Shown here: piece by piece, positions 1 through 11,490 of the stretch | Numbering within the stretch: the stretch's first letter is position 1 | How the letters are laid out: each line of letters starts with the position of its first letter | Source of the DNA: Citrobacter telavivensis | GTDB taxonomy: Bacteria > Pseudomonadota > Gammaproteobacteria > Enterobacterales > Enterobacteriaceae | Direction: 5' to 3' | Assembly: GCA_009363175.1 (NCBI GenBank) | Contig: CP045205.1 | Span: 806,001 to 870,000, forward strand | DNA length: 64,000 bases | Notes under the pieces: generated by a model | What the model saw: the letters and a program-made list of their open reading frames with translations, nothing else | The model's database searches: none | What the model was told of the DNA's origin: nothing | Position numbers and translations under genes: made by a program

Positions 1-2586
<2,586 letters not shown>

Positions 2587-2685
2587 ACAACGCCGAAGCT
2601 GTTTTGGCGGATTTGAGAGAGAATTTCAGTTCAGCTTGATAACAGATTATGTCACTTCGTGGAAACGGGGTGATAAAACAGAATT

Positions 2686-2805
2686 TGCCTGGCGGCTGTA
2701 GCGCGGTGGTCCCACCTGACCCCATGCCGAACTCAGAAGTGAAACGCCGTAGCGCCGATGGTAGTGTGGGGTCTCCCCATGCGAGAGTAGGGAACTGCCA
2801 GGCAT
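2686..2805 (+). rRNA. rrfB: 5S ribosomal RNA (rrnB)
   Basis: A 120-nt gene from TGCCTGGCGGC to CTGCCAGGCAT, the complementary ends that form helix I. It lies 99 nt after the 23S end. It differs from the second 5S copy only at C2782 (T at 46058). Confidence 0.98.
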
Positions 2806-2817
2806 CAACAGTGAAGA

Positions 2818-2844
2818 AGCCCATCCTGACGGATGGGCTTTTTT
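2818..2844 (+). terminator. rrnB intrinsic terminator (T1 type)
   Basis: Nine-base-pair stem AGCCCATCC/GGATGGGCT with a TGAC loop, followed by a run of T, 13 nt after 5S. The same hairpin follows the other rRNA operon at 46095. Confidence 0.93.
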
Positions 2845-2863
2845 GCGTCTGTGCACCACGGAA

Positions 2864-2900
2864 AATGCCGGATGGCGGCTTCGCCTTATCCGGCCTACGG
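2864..2900 (+). repeat. REP element
   Basis: A typical REP palindrome: GCCGGATGGCGGC, then CGCCTTATCCGGCCTAC. It lies between the rrnB terminator and murB. A nearly identical copy in the same position follows rrnE at 46142, so the homology between the two operons runs through the terminator into the REP. Confidence 0.88.
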
Positions 2901-2999
2901 CAAGGGGGAATCCTCTGTATAACGCTAGCCCGCCATAATACAAGCCATACTGCGGCAGATGCGGTAAACTAACCGCGATTTTGCATCAGGAAAGCGTCT

Positions 3000-4028
3000 A
3001 TGAATCACTCCCTTAAATCCTGGAATACCTTTGGCATCGATCAAAATGCCAATGAGATTGTTTGCGCCGAAAATGAACAACAGCTACTGAATGCCTGGCA
3101 ATCCGCCAATGCGTTGCATCAGCCGGTACTGATACTGGGTGAAGGGAGTAACGTCCTGTTTCTTGATACCTTCCGCGGAACGGTGATCGTCAACCGTATC
3201 AAAGGCATTGAGGTGACAGAGCAACCGGATGCCTGGCTGCTGCATGTCGGCGCGGGTGAAAACTGGCATCACCTGGTACAGCACACGCTACAGCTTGGCA
3301 TGCCGGGTCTGGAAAACCTGGCGCTGATCCCCGGCTGTGTCGGTTCTTCACCGATCCAGAATATTGGTGCTTACGGCGTGGAGCTCCAACGAGTTTGTGA
3401 TTACGTTGACTGTGTTGAGCTGGCGACAGGAAAATCGCTGCGCGTCAGTGCGGCAGAGTGTCGATTTGGCTATCGTGACAGTATCTTCAAACATGAATAT
3501 CAGGATCGTTTCGCGATCGTTGCAGTGGGTCTACGCCTGACTAAGCAATGGCAGCCAGTGTTGACCTATGGTGACCTGACGCGTCTGGATCCGGCCACAG
3601 TAACGCCCCGGCAGGTGTTTGATTCGGTTTGCCATATGCGCATGACGAAACTGCCCGATCCGAAAGTAAACGGTAATGCGGGCAGCTTTTTTAAGAACCC
3701 CGTAGTGGTGGCTGATGTGGCACAGGCATTATTGTCTCAATTCCCGAATGCGCCCCATTATCCTCAGCCTGATGGTTCAGTAAAGTTGGCGGCAGGTTGG
3801 CTCATTGATCAGTGTCAGTTGAAAGGCTCCGGGATCGGAGGGGCAGCAGTGCATCGTCAACAGGCCCTAGTGCTGATCAATGCTGATAATGCGACAAGCA
3901 AAGATGTTGTTCAGCTGGCGCACCTTGTTCGTACGAAAGTGGGTGAAAAATTTAACGTCTGGCTGGAGCCTGAAGTGCGCTTCATCGGGCAAACAGGCGA
4001 AGTCAATGCTGTGGAGATCATTGCATGA
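3000..4028 (+). CDS. murB: UDP-N-acetylenolpyruvoylglucosamine reductase MurB
   Basis: Cytoplasmic FAD enzyme that uses NADPH to reduce UDP-GlcNAc-enolpyruvate to UDP-MurNAc, the second committed step of peptidoglycan precursor synthesis. The 342-residue product has the length of E. coli MurB. The FAD-binding segment LGEGSN is at about 46-51. The catalytic-site motifs are visible in order: GYRDSIFK with the active-site Arg (about 159), GSFFKNP with the proton-donor Ser (about 229), and EPEVRFIG with the Glu (about 325). The last codons overlap birA by 4 nt (ATGA), so the two are translationally coupled, as in E. coli. It starts about 155 nt after the rrnB terminator. Confidence 0.98.
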   Translation: MNHSLKSWNTFGIDQNANEIVCAENEQQLLNAWQSANALHQPVLILGEGSNVLFLDTFRGTVIVNRIKGIEVTEQPDAWLLHVGAGENWHHLVQHTLQLGMPGLENLALIPGCVGSSPIQNIGAYGVELQRVCDYVDCVELATGKSLRVSAAECRFGYRDSIFKHEYQDRFAIVAVGLRLTKQWQPVLTYGDLTRLDPATVTPRQVFDSVCHMRMTKLPDPKVNGNAGSFFKNPVVVADVAQALLSQFPNAPHYPQPDGSVKLAAGWLIDQCQLKGSGIGGAAVHRQQALVLINADNATSKDVVQLAHLVRTKVGEKFNVWLEPEVRFIGQTGEVNAVEIIA

Positions 4029-4987
4029 AGGATAATACCGTTCCTCTGACGCTTATCTCCTTACTGGCCGATGGCGAGTTTCATTCCGGCGAGCAACTGG
4101 GTGAAAAGTTGGGGATGAGTCGGGCTGCCATCAATAAACACATCCAGACCTTACGTGACTGGGGTGTCGACGTCTTTACCGTGCCAGGTAAAGGATACAG
4201 TTTGCCTGAGCCGATTCAGTTACTGGATGCCGACCGTATATACAGCCAGTTGGATCGCGGTACGGTGGCAGTGCTTCCGGTTATCGATTCCACCAATCAA
4301 TACCTGCTGGACCGTATAGATCTGTTACAGTCAGGCGATGCCTGCGTGGCGGAATATCAACAGGCAGGCCGTGGACGTCGTGGGCGTAAGTGGTTCTCTC
4401 CCTTTGGTGCAAACCTTTATCTTTCGATGTTCTGGCGTCTGGAGCAGGGACCGGCCGCAGCGATCGGCTTAAGCCTGGTGATCGGTATCGTGATGGCCGA
4501 GGTGCTGCGCGATCTCGGTGCTGATAAAGTTCGGGTGAAGTGGCCAAACGATCTCTATCTGCTGGATCGCAAACTGGCGGGGATCCTGGTCGAATTAACG
4601 GGTAAGACGGGCGATGCTGCGCAGATCGTCATTGGTGCCGGCATTAACATGGCGATGCGTCGTGTGGAAGAAGACGTGGTGAATCAGGGATGGATTACGC
4701 TGCAGGAAGCCGGGATTACGCTCGATCGCAACACGCTGGCCGCGAGGCTCATTCGTGAATTGCGTACCGCGTTGGAATTATTTGAGCAGGAAGGACTGGC
4801 TCCTTATCTTTCCCGTTGGAAAAAACTCGATAACTTTATTAATCGTCAGGTAAAACTGATCATCGGCGAAAAAGAAATATACGGTACTTCGCGAGGGATC
4901 GACGCACAGGGTGCATTACTACTGGAACAGGATGGTGTGATAAAACCGTGGGTTGGGGGAGAAATCTCCCTGAGAAGTGCAGAATAA
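4025..4987 (+). CDS. birA: Biotin-protein ligase / biotin operon repressor BirA
   Basis: Bifunctional protein. It makes biotinyl-5'-AMP and transfers biotin to the AccB subunit of acetyl-CoA carboxylase; as holo-dimer it represses the bio operon. The 320 residues show the N-terminal winged helix-turn-helix (about 20-45, GEQLGEKLGMSRAAINKHIQ), the adenylate-binding loop GRGRRGRKW (about 115-123), the FSPFGANLYLSM strand and KWPNDLY (about 172-178), and a small C-terminal domain ending SLRSAE. It starts within the murB stop codon and ends just before a hairpin terminator shared with coaA. The bio operon itself is not in the window. Confidence 0.98.
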   Translation: MKDNTVPLTLISLLADGEFHSGEQLGEKLGMSRAAINKHIQTLRDWGVDVFTVPGKGYSLPEPIQLLDADRIYSQLDRGTVAVLPVIDSTNQYLLDRIDLLQSGDACVAEYQQAGRGRRGRKWFSPFGANLYLSMFWRLEQGPAAAIGLSLVIGIVMAEVLRDLGADKVRVKWPNDLYLLDRKLAGILVELTGKTGDAAQIVIGAGINMAMRRVEEDVVNQGWITLQEAGITLDRNTLAARLIRELRTALELFEQEGLAPYLSRWKKLDNFINRQVKLIIGEKEIYGTSRGIDAQGALLLEQDGVIKPWVGGEISLRSAE

Positions 4988-4988
4988 T

Positions 4989-5016
4989 AAAAAGGGAGCT
5001 TTCGCTCCCTTTTTTA
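4989..5016. terminator. Bidirectional terminator between birA and coaA
   Basis: Stem AAAGGGAGC/GCTCCCTTT with a TTTC loop, A-rich before and T-rich after, placed between two convergent genes. It can end transcription from either side. Confidence 0.9.
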
Positions 5017-5017
5017 A

Positions 5018-5968
5018 TTATTTCCGCAGGCGAACCTGTTCGACGGCATGATTCGCGCTCTTGGTCATGATAAGACTCGCGCGCTCACGCGTGGGTAAAA
5101 TGTTTTGCTTTAAATTCAGCCAGTTAATTTCTTTCCATAATGAGGTGGCCGTATTGATTGCCTCCTCTTCCGTCAGTTTCGCATAGTTATGGAAATAAGA
5201 GTCGGGGTCGGTAAACGCCCCCTCGCGGAATTTAAGAAAGCGATTGATATACCATGTCTGCAGTAACTCTTCCGGCGCATCAACATAAATAGAGAAATCG
5301 ACGAAGTCCGAAACAAATACATGATGTGGGTCGTGCGGATAATCCATCCCACTCTGCAAAACATTGAGTCCTTCGAGAATTAATATATCGGGCTGGGCAA
5401 CGGTTTTATCCCCGTCAGGGATCACATCATAAATCAGATGCGAATAAACCGGAGCGGTGACGTTTGGCACGCCGGATTTGAGGTCGGAGACAAACTTGAC
5501 CAAACGGTGCATGTCATACGATTCAGGAAAGCCTTTCTTCTTCATTAACCCACGGTCTTTTAATACCTGGTTTGGATGAAGAAAACCATCGGTGGTGATT
5601 AGCTCAACGCGGCGATGTTCTGGCCAGCGACTCAGTAGCGCCTGTAATACACGCGCGGTGGTGCTTTTCCCTACCGCCACACTGCCAGCAATACTGATGA
5701 TATAAGGAATGCGCTCACCGTTAGTGCCCAGAAACTGTTCGAGAACAGCCTGACGGCGCAGGTTCGAGCTGATATAGAAGTTAAGCAAACGCGACAGGGG
5801 TAAATAGATCTCTGCTACTTCTTCCAGCGATAAATCTTCATTAATCCCCTTTAACCGCGCGATCTCTTCTTCAGTAAGGGTCATCGGCACGGAATCACGA
5901 AGCGCAGCCCACTGGTTGCGGTTAAAATGTAGGTAAGGCGTCATTAACGTTTGCTCTTTTATACTCAT
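5018..5968 (-). CDS. coaA: Pantothenate kinase CoaA (type I)
   Basis: Phosphorylates pantothenate with ATP, the first and rate-controlling step of coenzyme A synthesis; the E. coli enzyme is feedback-inhibited by CoA. The 316-residue product matches E. coli CoaA almost residue for residue. The Walker A loop GSVAVGKS is at about 95-102, followed by TTDGFLHPN (substrate-binding Asp) and the pantothenate-binding C-terminal half with NYAKLTEEEA. I chose the ATG at MSIKEQTLMTPY, which gives the family length; an in-frame ATG seven codons upstream (5989) is possible. It is convergent with birA. No partner gene is in its transcript. Confidence 0.97.
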   Translation of the reverse strand: MSIKEQTLMTPYLHFNRNQWAALRDSVPMTLTEEEIARLKGINEDLSLEEVAEIYLPLSRLLNFYISSNLRRQAVLEQFLGTNGERIPYIISIAGSVAVGKSTTARVLQALLSRWPEHRRVELITTDGFLHPNQVLKDRGLMKKKGFPESYDMHRLVKFVSDLKSGVPNVTAPVYSHLIYDVIPDGDKTVAQPDILILEGLNVLQSGMDYPHDPHHVFVSDFVDFSIYVDAPEELLQTWYINRFLKFREGAFTDPDSYFHNYAKLTEEEAINTATSLWKEINWLNLKQNILPTRERASLIMTKSANHAVEQVRLRK

Positions 5969-6327
5969 AAGCATGTTTCTGGCTGTCATTACACCATCAG
6001 GGCAGTGATAAAAAGCGCATCATCCCCGGCATGCAATGGCACGTCACATTTCAGTTAATTTGGACAATGGGCAGGAGGGTAACACCAGATGGGAGGGAAT
6101 AATAAGAAAAAATCTCTTCCTGGTGCCATTACCTGAAAAGTAATGTGACAGATATTCCAGATGTGCAGACGATGATTTGAGGCGTTAGAAGTGCCAGCTG
6201 GCGCAGGTGGGAGGAAATGGGCTGCCAGATAATGTCGAAATTTTATGCTAAGCTGACTGAAAATACGTCATTTATTGGCCGTATAGCGCAAAATGTGAGC
6301 AATAGAACATTTTATGCAATTTTTTAG
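5969..6327. other. Intergenic region, coaA / tRNA operon
   Basis: About 360 bases with no credible coding sequence. It holds the divergent promoter region of coaA (minus) and the AT-rich segment upstream of the thrU promoter (6250-6327, runs of T and A). That segment resembles the UP-element/FIS regions that boost stable-RNA promoters. Individual FIS sites cannot be fixed by eye. Confidence 0.6.
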
Positions 6328-6356
6328 TTGCATGAGTTCGCAGGTCTCCATAGAAT
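6328..6356 (+). promoter_or_regulatory. Promoter of the thrU-tyrU-glyT-thrT-tufB operon
   Basis: A -35 TTGCAT and -10 TAGAAT spaced 17 bp, followed by a GC-rich discriminator (GCGCGC), the usual mark of stringent (ppGpp/DksA) control of tRNA promoters. The first tRNA starts 14 nt after the -10 box, so the primary transcript has only a very short leader. Confidence 0.85.
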
Positions 6357-6370
6357 GCGCGCTACTTGAT

Positions 6371-6446
<76 letters not shown>

Positions 6447-6454
6447 TCAAGTCC

Positions 6455-6539
<85 letters not shown>

Positions 6540-6596
6540 CTTTCTGGCAGCAATTGCTGTCTGAGCTGGTTAAGAAAATAATCGGCTCGAATGAGA

Positions 6597-6618
6597 AAAG
6601 AGACTTGTCTCTTTTTTT
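6597..6618 (+). terminator. Terminator-like hairpin between tyrU and glyT
   Basis: AAAGAGA-CTTG-TCTCTTT followed by more T (through 6618), in the longer spacer of the tRNA operon. It has the shape of a weak intrinsic terminator but a weak AU-rich stem. It may only pause RNA polymerase or mark a processing site, because glyT, thrT and tufB lie downstream. Confidence 0.45.
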
Positions 6619-6653
6619 GTTACAGAAAGAACTGGGTAGCCGAGTTTCAGGAT

Positions 6654-6728
<75 letters not shown>

Positions 6729-6733
6729 GACGT

Positions 6734-6809
6734 GCTGATATGGCTCAGTTGGTAGAGCGCACCCTTGGTAAGGGTGAGGTCCCCAGTTCGACTCTGGGTA
6801 TCAGCACCA
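6734..6809 (+). tRNA. thrT: tRNA-Thr (anticodon GGT)
   Basis: A 76-nt cloverleaf with acceptor GCTGATA/TATCAGC, anticodon loop TTGGTAA and encoded CCA, 5 nt after glyT and 117 nt before tufB. Confidence 0.97.
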
Positions 6810-6926
6810 CTTCACTTCTCCTCCCCGTGTTTTCTCTGTAACGACTCAGTGATTCAACAGTTCAGGCATATCGCCTGGTTGATGTGGTGATATCACCGAT
6901 TTATCCGTGTCTTAGAGGGACAATCG

Positions 6927-8111
6927 ATGTCTAAAGAAAAGTTTGAACGTACAAAACCGCACGTTAACGTCGGTACTATCGGCCACGTTGACCATGGTAA
7001 AACAACGCTGACCGCTGCCATCACTACCGTACTGGCTAAAACCTACGGCGGTGCTGCTCGCGCATTCGATCAGATCGATAACGCGCCGGAAGAAAAAGCT
7101 CGTGGTATCACCATCAACACCTCTCACGTTGAATATGACACCCCGACTCGCCACTACGCGCACGTAGACTGCCCGGGCCACGCCGACTATGTTAAAAACA
7201 TGATCACTGGTGCTGCGCAGATGGACGGCGCGATCCTGGTTGTTGCTGCGACTGACGGCCCGATGCCGCAGACTCGTGAGCACATCCTGCTGGGTCGTCA
7301 GGTAGGCGTTCCGTACATCATCGTGTTCCTGAACAAATGCGACATGGTTGATGACGAAGAGCTGCTGGAACTGGTAGAGATGGAAGTTCGTGAACTGCTG
7401 TCTCAGTACGATTTCCCGGGCGACGACACGCCGATCGTTCGTGGTTCTGCTCTGAAAGCGCTGGAAGGCGAAGCAGAGTGGGAAGCGAAAATCATCGAAC
7501 TGGCTGGCTTCCTGGATTCTTACATCCCGGAACCAGAGCGTGCGATTGACAAGCCGTTCCTGCTGCCGATCGAAGACGTATTCTCCATCTCCGGTCGTGG
7601 TACCGTTGTTACCGGTCGTGTAGAGCGCGGTATCATCAAAGTTGGCGAAGAAGTTGAAATCGTTGGTATCAAAGAGACTGCGAAGTCTACCTGTACTGGC
7701 GTTGAAATGTTCCGCAAACTGCTGGACGAAGGCCGTGCGGGTGAGAACGTAGGTGTTTTGCTGCGTGGTATCAAACGTGAAGAAATCGAACGTGGTCAGG
7801 TACTGGCTAAGCCGGGTTCCATCAAGCCGCACACCAAGTTCGAATCTGAAGTGTACATTCTGTCCAAAGACGAAGGCGGCCGTCATACTCCGTTCTTCAA
7901 AGGCTACCGTCCGCAGTTCTACTTCCGTACAACTGACGTGACTGGCACCATCGAACTGCCGGAAGGCGTAGAGATGGTAATGCCGGGCGACAACATCAAA
8001 ATGGTTGTTACCCTGATCCACCCGATCGCGATGGACGACGGTCTGCGTTTCGCAATCCGTGAAGGCGGCCGTACTGTAGGCGCAGGCGTTGTTGCTAAAG
8101 TTCTCAGCTAA
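6927..8111 (+). CDS. tufB: Elongation factor Tu (TufB copy)
   Basis: GTPase that delivers aminoacyl-tRNA to the ribosome A site. The 394 residues are essentially those of E. coli EF-Tu. G1 is GHVDHGKT (19-26), G2 carries the conserved Thr in RGITINT, G3 is DCPGH (81-85), G4 is NKCD and G5 SAL. Domains II and III follow. The C-terminal Ser (VLS) is the E. coli TufB variant; TufA ends in Gly. It is cotranscribed with the four tRNAs, which also places it as tufB. Codon use is strongly biased to major codons. A long antisense reading frame over this gene is a by-product of that bias. A clear terminator follows. Confidence 0.98.
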   Translation: MSKEKFERTKPHVNVGTIGHVDHGKTTLTAAITTVLAKTYGGAARAFDQIDNAPEEKARGITINTSHVEYDTPTRHYAHVDCPGHADYVKNMITGAAQMDGAILVVAATDGPMPQTREHILLGRQVGVPYIIVFLNKCDMVDDEELLELVEMEVRELLSQYDFPGDDTPIVRGSALKALEGEAEWEAKIIELAGFLDSYIPEPERAIDKPFLLPIEDVFSISGRGTVVTGRVERGIIKVGEEVEIVGIKETAKSTCTGVEMFRKLLDEGRAGENVGVLLRGIKREEIERGQVLAKPGSIKPHTKFESEVYILSKDEGGRHTPFFKGYRPQFYFRTTDVTGTIELPEGVEMVMPGDNIKMVVTLIHPIAMDDGLRFAIREGGRTVGAGVVAKVLS

Positions 8112-8141
8112 TCGCTGATAACATTTGACGCAATGCGCATT

Positions 8142-8168
8142 AAAAGGGCATCATTTGATGCCCTTTTT
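8142..8168 (+). terminator. tufB terminator
   Basis: AAAGGGCATCA / TGATGCCCTTT hairpin with a very small loop and a T run, 31 nt after the tufB stop. Confidence 0.92.
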
Positions 8169-8350
8169 GCACGCTTTCGAACCAGAACCTGGCTCATCAG
8201 TGATTTTATTTGTCATAATCATTGCTGAGACAGGCTCTGAAGAGGGCGTAGAGCCCGGAATGCCCACATGCATTTCGGCACAAGGTTGACAGGTTAGCCT
8301 CGCATTCGCGGGGTGAAATTATTTGTAGAATACTTCTGACAGGTTGGTTT

Positions 8351-8734
8351 ATGAGTGCGAATACCGAAGCTCAAGGGAGCGGGCGTGGCCTGGAAGCGAT
8401 AAAGTGGATCGTGGTTGTGGCATTGCTGATCGTGGCAATTGTTGGCAACTATCTTTATCGTGACATGATGCTGCCGCTGCGTGCGCTGGCCGTAGTAATT
8501 CTGATTGCTGCAGCGGGTGGTGTCGCGCTGTTGACGACAAAAGGTAAAGCGACCGTTGCTTTTGCCCGCGAAGCGCGTACTGAAGTACGTAAGGTCATTT
8601 GGCCGACTCGCCAGGAAACATTGCACACCACGCTGATTGTGGCTGCGGTTACCGCAGTAATGTCACTGATCCTGTGGGGACTGGATGGTATTCTGGTTCG
8701 CCTGGTTTCCTTTATCACTGGCCTGAGGTTCTGA
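8351..8734 (+). CDS. secE: Protein translocase subunit SecE
   Basis: Essential clamp subunit of the SecYEG protein channel in the inner membrane. The 127-residue product has the three transmembrane segments of enteric SecE: about 18-36, 44-62 and 93-115. Between TM2 and TM3 is the conserved amphipathic cytoplasmic helix with EVRKVIWPTRQE, the region that contacts SecY. The stop codon is followed by the nusG start after a single base, so the pair is co-expressed, as in E. coli. The 240-nt upstream gap holds the tufB terminator and a TTGACA at 8286 followed by a small GC hairpin. I could not place the promoter with confidence. Confidence 0.97.
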   Translation: MSANTEAQGSGRGLEAIKWIVVVALLIVAIVGNYLYRDMMLPLRALAVVILIAAAGGVALLTTKGKATVAFAREARTEVRKVIWPTRQETLHTTLIVAAVTAVMSLILWGLDGILVRLVSFITGLRF

Positions 8735-8735
8735 G

Positions 8736-9281
8736 ATGTCTGAAGCTCCTAAAAAGCGCTGGTACGTCGTTCAGGCGTTTTCCGGTTTTGAAGGCCGCGT
8801 AGCAACATCGCTGCGTGAGCATATCAAATTACACAATATGGAAGAGTTGTTTGGCGAAGTCATGGTGCCGACCGAAGAAGTGGTCGAAATCCGTGGTGGT
8901 CAGCGCCGTAAGAGCGAGCGTAAATTCTTCCCGGGTTACGTGCTGGTCCAGATGGTCATGAATGACGCGAGCTGGCACCTGGTGCGTAGCGTGCCGCGTG
9001 TGATGGGCTTTATCGGCGGTACATCTGACCGTCCGGCGCCGATCAGCGACAAAGAAGTTGATGCGATTATGAACCGCCTGCAGCAGGTTGGTGACAAGCC
9101 GCGTCCGAAAACGCTGTTTGAACCGGGTGAAATGGTGCGTGTCAACGATGGCCCGTTTGCTGATTTCAACGGTGTCGTTGAAGAAGTTGACTACGAGAAG
9201 TCCCGCCTGAAAGTGTCCGTCTCTATCTTCGGTCGTGCGACCCCGGTAGAACTGGACTTTGCTCAGGTCGAAAAAGCCTAA
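8736..9281 (+). CDS. nusG: Transcription antitermination/termination factor NusG
   Basis: Binds RNA polymerase through its N-terminal NGN domain (about 9-120), suppresses pausing, and couples polymerase to Rho or ribosomal protein S10 through its C-terminal KOW domain (about 130-181). The KOW core FEPGEMVRVNDGPFADFNG is intact and the 181-residue length equals that of E. coli. It begins 1 nt after secE. A short spacer with the rplK promoter follows. Confidence 0.98.
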   Translation: MSEAPKKRWYVVQAFSGFEGRVATSLREHIKLHNMEELFGEVMVPTEEVVEIRGGQRRKSERKFFPGYVLVQMVMNDASWHLVRSVPRVMGFIGGTSDRPAPISDKEVDAIMNRLQQVGDKPRPKTLFEPGEMVRVNDGPFADFNGVVEEVDYEKSRLKVSVSIFGRATPVELDFAQVEKA

Positions 9282-9311
9282 GCAGCGATCAAAAAAGCGG
9301 CGATTTAATCG

Positions 9312-9340
9312 TTGCACAAGGCGTGAGATTGGAATACAAT
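9312..9340 (+). promoter_or_regulatory. rplKA promoter (PL11)
   Basis: TTGCAC and TACAAT with a 17-bp spacer, followed by a GC-rich discriminator (TTCGCGCC). It matches the location and form of the E. coli L11 operon promoter. Confidence 0.85.
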
Positions 9341-9344
9341 TTCG

Positions 9345-9438
9345 CGCCTTTTGTTTTTATGGGCCTGGCCCGTAGAACGATTTTTATATCACGGGGAGCT
9401 TCTCTGAAGCGTTATCACCCAATTTGAGGATTATTAGA
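9345..9438 (+). promoter_or_regulatory. L11 operon leader (probable L1 autoregulatory site)
   Basis: The untranslated leader in front of rplK. In E. coli, ribosomal protein L1 binds this leader and shuts off translation of both genes by mimicking its 23S site. The gene order and leader length here agree. I infer the L1 site from homology and have not folded it. Confidence 0.6.
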
Positions 9439-9867
9439 ATGGCTAAGAAAGTCCAAGCCTACGTCAAGCTGCAGGTTGCAGCTGGTATGGCAAACCCGAG
9501 TCCGCCGGTTGGTCCTGCTCTGGGTCAACAGGGTGTTAACATCATGGAATTCTGCAAAGCGTTCAACGCTAAGACTGATTCCATCGAAAAAGGTCTGCCG
9601 ATTCCGGTTGTTATCACCGTTTACGCTGACCGTTCTTTCACCTTCATTACCAAAACGCCTCCGGCAGCTGTTCTGCTGAAGAAAGCGGCTGGTATTAAGT
9701 CTGGTTCCGGTAAGCCGAACAAAGACAAAGTAGGTAAAATTTCCCGCGCTCAACTGCAGGAAATCGCGCAGACCAAAGCTGCCGACATGACTGGTGCCGA
9801 TATTGAAGCGATGACTCGCTCCATCGAAGGTACTGCACGTTCCATGGGCCTGGTAGTGGAGGACTAA
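9439..9867 (+). CDS. rplK: 50S ribosomal protein L11
   Basis: Protein of the GTPase-associated centre of the large subunit; binds the thiostrepton loop of 23S rRNA and is needed for RelA activation. The 142-residue product starts MAKKVQAYVKLQV and has the proline-rich PSPPVGPALGQQG segment and the C-terminal rRNA-binding domain. An in-frame ATG five codons upstream exists, but the chosen start gives the family length and has a GAGGATTATTAGA leader in front. rplA follows after 3 nt. Confidence 0.97.
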   Translation: MAKKVQAYVKLQVAAGMANPSPPVGPALGQQGVNIMEFCKAFNAKTDSIEKGLPIPVVITVYADRSFTFITKTPPAAVLLKKAAGIKSGSGKPNKDKVGKISRAQLQEIAQTKAADMTGADIEAMTRSIEGTARSMGLVVED

Positions 9868-9870
9868 GAA

Positions 9871-10575
9871 ATGGCTAAACTGACCAAGCGCATGCGTGTG
9901 ATCCGTGAGAAAATTGATGCGACCAAACAGTACGACATCAATGAAGCTATCTCTCTGCTGAAAGAACTGGCTACTGCTAAGTTCGTAGAAAGCGTGGACG
10001 TTGCCGTTAACCTCGGTATCGACGCGCGTAAATCTGACCAGAACGTACGTGGTGCAACTGTACTGCCGCACGGTACTGGCCGTTCCGTTCGCGTAGCCGT
10101 ATTTACCCAGGGTGCAAACGCTGAAGCTGCTAAAGCGGCTGGCGCTGAACTGGTAGGTATGGAAGATCTGGCTGACCAGATCAAGAAAGGCGAAATGAAC
10201 TTTGACGTGGTTATTGCTTCTCCGGATGCAATGCGCGTTGTTGGCCAACTGGGCCAGGTTCTGGGTCCGCGTGGCCTGATGCCAAACCCGAAAGTGGGTA
10301 CTGTAACCCCTAACGTTGCTGAAGCGGTTAAGAACGCTAAAGCAGGTCAGGTTCGTTACCGTAACGACAAAAACGGCATCATCCACACCACCATCGGTAA
10401 AGTGGATTTTGACGCTGACAAACTGAAAGAAAACCTGGAAGCTCTGCTGGTTGCGCTGAAGAAAGCAAAACCGACTCAGGCGAAAGGCGTGTACATCAAG
10501 AAAATCAGCATCTCCACCACCATGGGTGCTGGTGTTGCCGTTGATCAGGCTGGTCTGAGCGCTTCTGCGAACTAA
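9871..10575 (+). CDS. rplA: 50S ribosomal protein L1
   Basis: Forms the L1 stalk that guides deacylated tRNA out of the E site, and acts as translational repressor of its own operon. The 234-residue length and sequence are those of enteric L1, with the signature GPRGLMPNPKVGTVT near 131-145. It lies 3 nt after rplK, so translation is coupled. The rplJ promoter begins only a few bases after its stop codon. Confidence 0.98.
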   Translation: MAKLTKRMRVIREKIDATKQYDINEAISLLKELATAKFVESVDVAVNLGIDARKSDQNVRGATVLPHGTGRSVRVAVFTQGANAEAAKAAGAELVGMEDLADQIKKGEMNFDVVIASPDAMRVVGQLGQVLGPRGLMPNPKVGTVTPNVAEAVKNAKAGQVRYRNDKNGIIHTTIGKVDFDADKLKENLEALLVALKKAKPTQAKGVYIKKISISTTMGAGVAVDQAGLSASAN

Positions 10576-10582
10576 GATTAGC

Positions 10583-10611
10583 TTTACGTGGGCGGTGGAT
10601 TTGTCTACAAT
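10583..10611 (+). promoter_or_regulatory. rplJL-rpoBC promoter (PL10)
   Basis: TTTACG and TACAAT with a 17-bp spacer, starting 8 nt after rplA. This is the main promoter of the rplJL-rpoBC operon in E. coli, and position and sequence agree. Confidence 0.85.
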
Positions 10612-10619
10612 TCTACCCC

Positions 10620-10926
10620 CACGATTCTGTTGAAAGAGACAGACGCTATGTGAGTCATTTGAATTGCGGCCAATGCGGTTGAGATTCAAATGTCGAAGTC
10701 ATAGAAAAGATTTGTTCGTTGGAGCCTGGCCTATCCAGGCCTCCGTCGAAGACCGCAGGTGTTTCGTAAGAGACTTAATCCCCTGCGTAGACGGTGACAG
10801 AACGCTAAGATTATTTTTGGATACTCTGGCTTGTTTCTGCTCACCGTATTAAGACGCTCTTTTCGTTGGAAAGAGTGAAGTGAGTTCCGGAACATGAGTT
10901 CCGGCAAACATCCAGGAGCAAAGCTA
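10620..10926 (+). promoter_or_regulatory. rplJ leader (L10/L12 autoregulatory RNA)
   Basis: About 300 nt of untranslated leader between the promoter and rplJ, rich in inverted repeats; one example is GTTGGAGCCTGGCC with GGCCTCCG around 10719-10745. In E. coli the L10-(L7/L12) complex binds here and represses rplJ and rplL translation. I infer the same role from position and similarity; no protein-coding gene is evident in it. Confidence 0.75.
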
Positions 10927-11424
10927 ATGGCTTTAAATCTTCAAGACAAACAAGCGATTGTTGCTGAAGTCAGCGAAGTAGCCAAAGGCGCGCTGTCTGC
11001 AGTAGTTGCGGATTCCCGTGGCGTAACTGTAGATAAAATGACTGAACTGCGTAAAGCAGGTCGTGAAGCTGGCGTTTACATGCGTGTTGTTCGTAACACC
11101 CTGCTGCGCCGCGTCGTTGAAGGTACTCAGTTCGAGTGCCTGAAAGACACGTTTGTTGGTCCGACCCTGATTGCATACTCTATGGAACACCCGGGCGCTG
11201 CTGCTCGTCTGTTCAAAGAGTTCGCGAAAGCGAATGCAAAATTTGAGGTCAAAGCCGCTGCCTTTGAAGGCGAGCTGATCCCGGCGTCTCAGATCGACCG
11301 CCTGGCAACTCTGCCGACCTACGAAGAAGCAATTGCACGCCTGATGGCAACCATGAAAGAAGCTTCGGCTGGCAAACTGGTTCGTACTCTGGCTGCTGTA
11401 CGCGATGCGAAAGAAGCTGCTTAA
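10927..11424 (+). CDS. rplJ: 50S ribosomal protein L10
   Basis: Base of the L7/L12 stalk: the N-terminal domain binds 23S rRNA and L11, the C-terminal helix carries L7/L12 dimers. The 165-residue product starts [15 protein letters not shown] after an AGGAGCAAAGCTA ribosome-binding site and ends RDAKEAA, as in E. coli. A longer in-frame start 11 codons upstream is not favoured because it lies inside the regulatory leader. rplL follows after 66 nt. Confidence 0.97.
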
Positions 11425-11490
11425 TTGCAGTTATCTTTTTAAAGCATCTGCTTACGTATAAACTTATTCTGATATTCAGGAACAATTTAA

